From positions 3,410,001 to 3,474,000 of the forward strand of contig JAGMVK010000001.1 of NCBI GenBank assembly GCA_020747065.1: a DNA stretch of 64,000 nt, read 5' to 3'. A program made the translations under genes and the position numbers. The stretch comes from Cadophora sp. MPI-SDFR-AT-0126 (taxonomy: Eukaryota > Ascomycota > Leotiomycetes > Helotiales > Ploettnerulaceae). Under the pieces are notes generated by a model. It was not told the origin of the DNA, did no database searches, and was given only the letters and a program-made list of their open reading frames with translations. Below, in pieces: positions 59,902 to 64,000 of the stretch; position 1 is the first letter of the stretch; each line of letters starts with the position of its first letter.

Positions 59902-60852
59902 AGAGGGGCCTCGGGGCATCGGGGCGGGTAACTAACGTGCACATCTGCGTGTTGATATTGATTTAATGCTCATATCATGTTCACAAAATAAGACAGGACA
60001 CAATTTGAGGAATAATTTCCTTCTCTACCAGAGGTTTGAATAAATGCATGACTGTGACGGTGACGCAATGCTCAGACAATAGACTACCTTAAGATGGCCA
60101 CGTTCGTTTCCCGATTTTGCCCAAAGGAAAGGAGATATTACGGAGCGAAAGGAATTGGTCATCGAGCATTTTGCTCCAACTCCGTGACGGTTTACTCCCT
60201 CGCTTCCTCTTTGACGGCAAAGGAAACTTCGATATCTTACCTTGTGCAGTGCATCCATACAGGGCTTGTGATAGGTTCATTCTGCATACCAATGTCGGCA
60301 TCAACTCAGATTGAAGACGGCATCCTCGTTGAGTTTTATTTGCGGCCTCTGCCCTGCAAAGTTGGAGGAAAGTATAAGGGAAGTAAAATCGACCTCAAGC
60401 GGAAAGTTTGAAGTCGCTAAGTCAGCAGCTCTGATCCCTGTGCCCCTTACGGTGAACAACCAGTTCGCTTGTTCCTGCGGCAACCCATTTTCCCAGTACT
60501 CGTCGTGTATGCAGCTAACTTTCTTTGCTACTCTCATGGTTTTCCTTGCAGTATTATATCTATTATTTCTGTCCGCGGCTTTGAGTCCGGCCAGTGTCTA
60601 TCTAATCTCAATTTCTTCAGCTTATTCGCTCATGCTAAGATACACGCATCTATCCAATCTAATCCGCTCCAGTTCTTCACAACTGCATCCTGAAATCCGC
60701 CTCAATCTTTTCCTCAGTCATCTTCATATATTGCAAGTTCTCCCAGTCGATGCCAAATGCTCCTCTCTCAGCCTCGATTACATCCACGGCCTAGCTCCAA
60801 ATTCTCATGGGCCAACCCACACAGTCCCAGATCGATCAGTAGTTGGTACAAT
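59902..60852. other. Intergenic spacer with a repeat copy
   Basis: 3' flank of the LysM gene and, on the other strand, of the small membrane-protein gene. Contains the second dispersed repeat copy. A plus-strand frame at 60311-61006 is long but runs antisense to the small gene and is featureless. Confidence 0.5.
60126..60235. repeat. Dispersed repeat, copy B
   Basis: Same orientation as copy A at 46926-47025; see that entry for the shared blocks. The two copies are 13.2 kb apart. Confidence 0.8.
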
Positions 60853-61071
60853 CTATTTCTTGATAGCTTTGATCGCATCCTTGATCTCCGACATATCGCT
60901 CATTCTCGCTAGTTTGAGCTCCTGCAGCAAACTCAGATGCTCCTTCTTCAGAGACGCGAAATCATCATCGAGCTGTTGGTGCCAAGGATACAGCACGAAG
61001 ACTTGAAATGCGAGGGCTGAAGAGGCGATGAAGAAGTTGGTGATTGAGAACCGGCGCGCCACGATTGCCAT
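60853..61071 (-). CDS. Small single-TM protein, possibly mitochondrial (Mrx7-like)
   Basis: A single exon of 72 aa. The N-terminus is basic (MAIVARRFSITN), then one hydrophobic segment (FFIASSALAFQVFVLYPW), then a charged helix (HQQLDDDFASLKKEH, LLQELKLARM, EIKDAIKAIKK). This small TM-plus-coiled-helix layout with YPWHQQLDDDF is reminiscent of the fungal Mrx7-type mitochondrial proteins, but I recall that only loosely. The ORF is short, yet its organised layout argues for a real gene. The function is not assigned. Confidence 0.65.
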   Translation of the reverse strand: MAIVARRFSITNFFIASSALAFQVFVLYPWHQQLDDDFASLKKEHLSLLQELKLARMSDMSEIKDAIKAIKK

Positions 61072-62558
61072 TTTGACGGTTGCTGGTGTTGCGAGTGCGT
61101 ACGAAGATGCTGTAAAACCAAGTGGACTTCTTTTTTCAATGAGGTTTGCTGTTGGATCTCAGTCACACGAGCGATTTCCAAGAATGGGAGCAGAGTGGCG
61201 TACCAGTTCGGAAATTCTCAGGAAAAGGACAACAAGTCGAATTCCGGATCAAAACGAGTATTTTCTATGACAGATATCCCTTGGCGGTCACTCAGCCAGC
61301 ACACCAGTTTATATTCTTCGAAATCGTCGACGCATGTCCTTCTGAACGATGTATGAAAGGGAAGCAGAAAATAAATGACGGGGAAAGATTCTAGCTGTCT
61401 TTAATCATGTTTGAGAAGAGTGGATCTCGGACATGATCGGAAGGGCAAAATCAGCTGATGTTTGCAGCCTCGGTCCGCTTCTGGACAGGGGTTGCGGCCC
61501 ATCCTTTTCCTTCGATGCGTGTTCTTTGCAGGATCTTATCTTATCTTTGGAATGCTCTTGTTCCTTTGGGCTTGAGATCGCAGGCTTGTTTTGTTCCTAC
61601 TGCGTTGGTTTCTTTCCTCTAGGAGCTCATATTATCATGTTTACTCGCCATGGCCGTGGCGATTGATATCCGAGAAGGATTTCTACTCTTCTATCGTTGA
61701 TTGACCACAAAACACTCATTGCTTCATGATCTACAGTGAACCCGATTTCGTTAAAAGATCCTTAACTGTTAATTGATAATCCGACAGCCTGGTTGCTGGG
61801 AATCTGCCATCCATAGGCATAGAGACGGATGAACTGCATGTAAAAAATTCTTAACTATCCGATCTACACTCGATTCGGTTTGATCATACTCGAACCTCGT
61901 CTATGAAGCCTGACATCCCGTGAGGAGGTTCTGCATTGACGATTCAATAACCCCAGAGGTCAAGGTGAGGGCAACGTCTCCCTTTCTTGCTCAATGCTCG
62001 CTTAACCCCACCCGAATCCAAACATTGACGCCGGACATCAGAATCTCGACGTCATTCTAATCCGAAGAGGGTGCCATAATTGGGCATTGCATGTCAGAAG
62101 TTCGAAGAGCAGACATAGGAGACCACTAGGAATCACCCCGCTCTCCTGGCCGAGCAAAGCCAAAAAGGATGACTTGAAATTTCGAAGCTCAGGCTCAAAG
62201 CAAACGAGCAAATCAAATTTACTACATCAAGCCTCTGTAAACTTGCAGCGTTACATCTCGCTATGGTATCCAATTTAGGCAGCTCATAGATGACCCCAAA
62301 TGTGCCAAGGATTCCCCGTATCCTGTGCCGCGGTGAAACCTTGGCGTCACACAGTATATCTACTCGGCTGCCCCCTCCAAAACTCCTTCTTTCCTTCTCA
62401 TCTTGCCATGTCCGCATGATATGACAGCCTTTTGTCCACGCACAGAAGTTATCGCATCTGCGACTTAGATTAGAACGTAAAGAATTGAAAGACCATCGCA
62501 TCTTGCGAACAAATAAAGTAAACTTGCTCTCGACTTCTCGTCGGGTGCGCTCAGCGTG
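61072..62558. other. Divergent promoter region and spacer
   Basis: No gene is supported; frames at 61433-61666 and 62087-62278 are featureless. It lies between the small TM gene (-) and the ABC transporter (+). Confidence 0.5.
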
Positions 62559-64000
62559 ATGAACCAAAGCGATTTCACGGCATCGCTATGCCAGCCATCA
62601 AATGACAACTCTTTCGGACCAATTGTCAAAGGCTGTCGTTCCGACTTTGACTTCACGCTGTTATTCGAGCAGAACTTCCTCTCGCTTGGTCCGGCAGCGT
62701 TGCTGCTTCTCCTCGCGCCTCCCCGCATCATCACGCTTCTGCGCTCCAACACCAAGACGCGGCTATCTCGATTTCGATCAATCAAAACCGTAAGACAAAC
62801 CCTATGAGTCGCAGTACTAGGCTAATACAGATACGTACAGGTCTTATGTCTATCACTCATCGGTGTCCAAATCGGCCTGCTCGTACTCTGGACATCAAAT
62901 CGCGTGACTCTGGCCACGCTACCGTCCTCGGCTTTGTCATTCGCAGCTGCCATCGCGATCCTCCTTCTCTCTGGTCTTGAAGATAGCCGAGCCGTTCAGC
63001 CTTCTTTCATACTCAGCATCTATCTCCTCTCAACACTACTCTTCGATGCCGTCCAGGTTCGAACTTTGTACCTTCGCCATGACGACCCCGCAATTCTTGG
63101 CCTCTTCACCGCGAGTGTCGCCATCAAAGCCGTTCTTCTCATCTTGGAAAGTCGCAGCAAACGCCGCTATTTGAGAGCTCCATACAATGCTTACTCTCCA
63201 GAAACGACCGGAGGAATATTCAACAGAAGTTTCTTCTGGTGGATCAATCCGATTCTCGCGACTGGATTTCGCAGACTCCTCACTTTGGACGACCTTTTCC
63301 AAACCGATGCGTCGCTTCTGTCTGAACCGCTTCGAGATCGCATGCAAAAGTCTTGGGACAAATGTGAGCAATTACTCTGGGCATCGATGATTTGAAACTG
63401 ACTTGGAAATCCTAGACCACGCTCGAGGAACTTCTCGCCTAGCTGTTTCGATTTTGCACTGTTTGAGATGGCCATTCCTGTCCGTTATCTTTCCGCGCTT
63501 GTGTTTGATTGGGTTCAATTATTCGCAGCCGTTTTTGATCAGCTCGGCTATCAACTTTGTTTCCGATCCGTCGGCCAGTCGCAACAAGAACCATGGGTAT
63601 GGATTGATAGGAGCGGCAGCATTGATCTACCTTGGAATAGCTGTGAGTATCGTCAGGGCGGTTTGATAGATGTATTTTGTAGCTGACTAATGAATCCAGA
63701 TATCTACCACTCATTACCAGCATGCAGTCAATCGAGTGTTGGTCGGATTTAGGGGAGCGGTGGTATCCCTCATCTTCTCAAAGACGCTGAAGCAGCACGC
63801 CGATTTACAAGATAAAGAAGCATCTTTGACTCACATGAGTAGTGATATCGATCAACTTACCTTCAGTTTGGATGCTCTTTGCCAGGTATGGGCGCAAGTC
63901 ATCGAGCTTGTTATTGGTCTGTACCTGCTTAGCAGAAATCTCGGATGGGTCTGCGTTGCTCCCATTGTCATTGTCGTCAGTAAGTTGTCTGTGCCGCCCA
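62559..64000 (+). CDS. ABCC-type (multidrug-resistance) ABC transporter, 5' part
   Basis: Partial at the right window edge. Exons 62559-62789, 62841-63363, 63416-63642 and 63700-63979, the last ending at donor GTAAGT. About 420 residues are visible. It starts with a TMD0-like N-terminus (SLGPAALLLLLAPPRIITLL, then VLCLSLIGVQIGLLVLWTSN and three more TM segments). The linker ends in the NRSFFWWINPIL and GFRRLLTLDDLF motifs typical of ABCC family linkers. TMD1 begins with KTLKQHADL-like intracellular-loop sequence. The nucleotide-binding domains lie outside the window. The substrate is unknown; fungal members export drugs, conjugates or secondary metabolites. The start is the ATG one codon after an in-frame GTG. 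Confidence 0.88.

Noticed and set aside
60311..61006. Plus-strand 231-codon frame
   Set aside because: Mostly antisense to the better-organised small TM gene; composition lacks domain signs.

Overview
The window is nuclear DNA of a filamentous ascomycete (Pezizomycotina; Leotiomycetes is only a guess). The evidence is many short GT-AG introns of about 45-70 bp with CTRAC-like branch sites, an intron-bearing tRNA-Phe, and typical fungal families: C2H2 regulators, a secreted amidase, an Mgr3-like TPR protein, and a subgroup-C-type GH18 chitinase beside a LysM protein. There are no operons. Genes lie on both strands, separated by AT/CT-rich spacers that are sometimes several kb long. Exon coordinates were derived by hand from splice signals and frame continuity; in every spliced model the exon phases add up to an open frame, but none is backed by transcripts.

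Layout. 0-6 kb: a small secreted Cys-containing protein (-), a 65-bp tandem duplication and tRNA-Phe(GAA) (-). 6-15 kb: two same-strand C2H2 zinc-finger regulators separated by a 4.2-kb gene-free spacer. 17-24 kb: a mitochondrial Mgr3-like TPR protein (+), a Q-rich repeat protein with an in-frame stop codon (+), and a Pro/Gly/Tyr-rich WW-like/glycine-zipper protein (-). 25-29 kb: a short ABM-type protein (+), a two-TM fungal protein (-), and a hypothetical helical protein (+). 30-31.5 kb: a ubiquitin-like / ubiquitin-like / C2H2 fusion with a one-base frame break. 32-37 kb: a disordered protein and a long coiled-coil/TPR protein (+). 37.6-48.4 kb: TMEM19/DUF92 membrane protein (-), secreted amidase (+), F-box/LRR-like protein (+), FAD-dependent oxidoreductase (-), predicted pseudokinase (-). 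49-60 kb: a 19-exon multidomain chitinase (-) divergent from an 11-exon eight-LysM protein (+). 60.8-64 kb: a small single-TM protein (-) and the 5' part of an ABCC-type ABC transporter (+), cut by the window end.

The clearest functional unit is the chitinase/LysM divergent pair: both products are predicted to be secreted and to bind chitin, and they share a 1.05-kb promoter region. The most unusual single gene is the double ubiquitin-like/C2H2 fusion at 30.35-31.51 kb. Its first module is exactly ubiquitin length and ends in LRGG, so it could be processed by a deubiquitinase or be a fixed fusion. The frame break inside its second module must be checked before anything is built on it.
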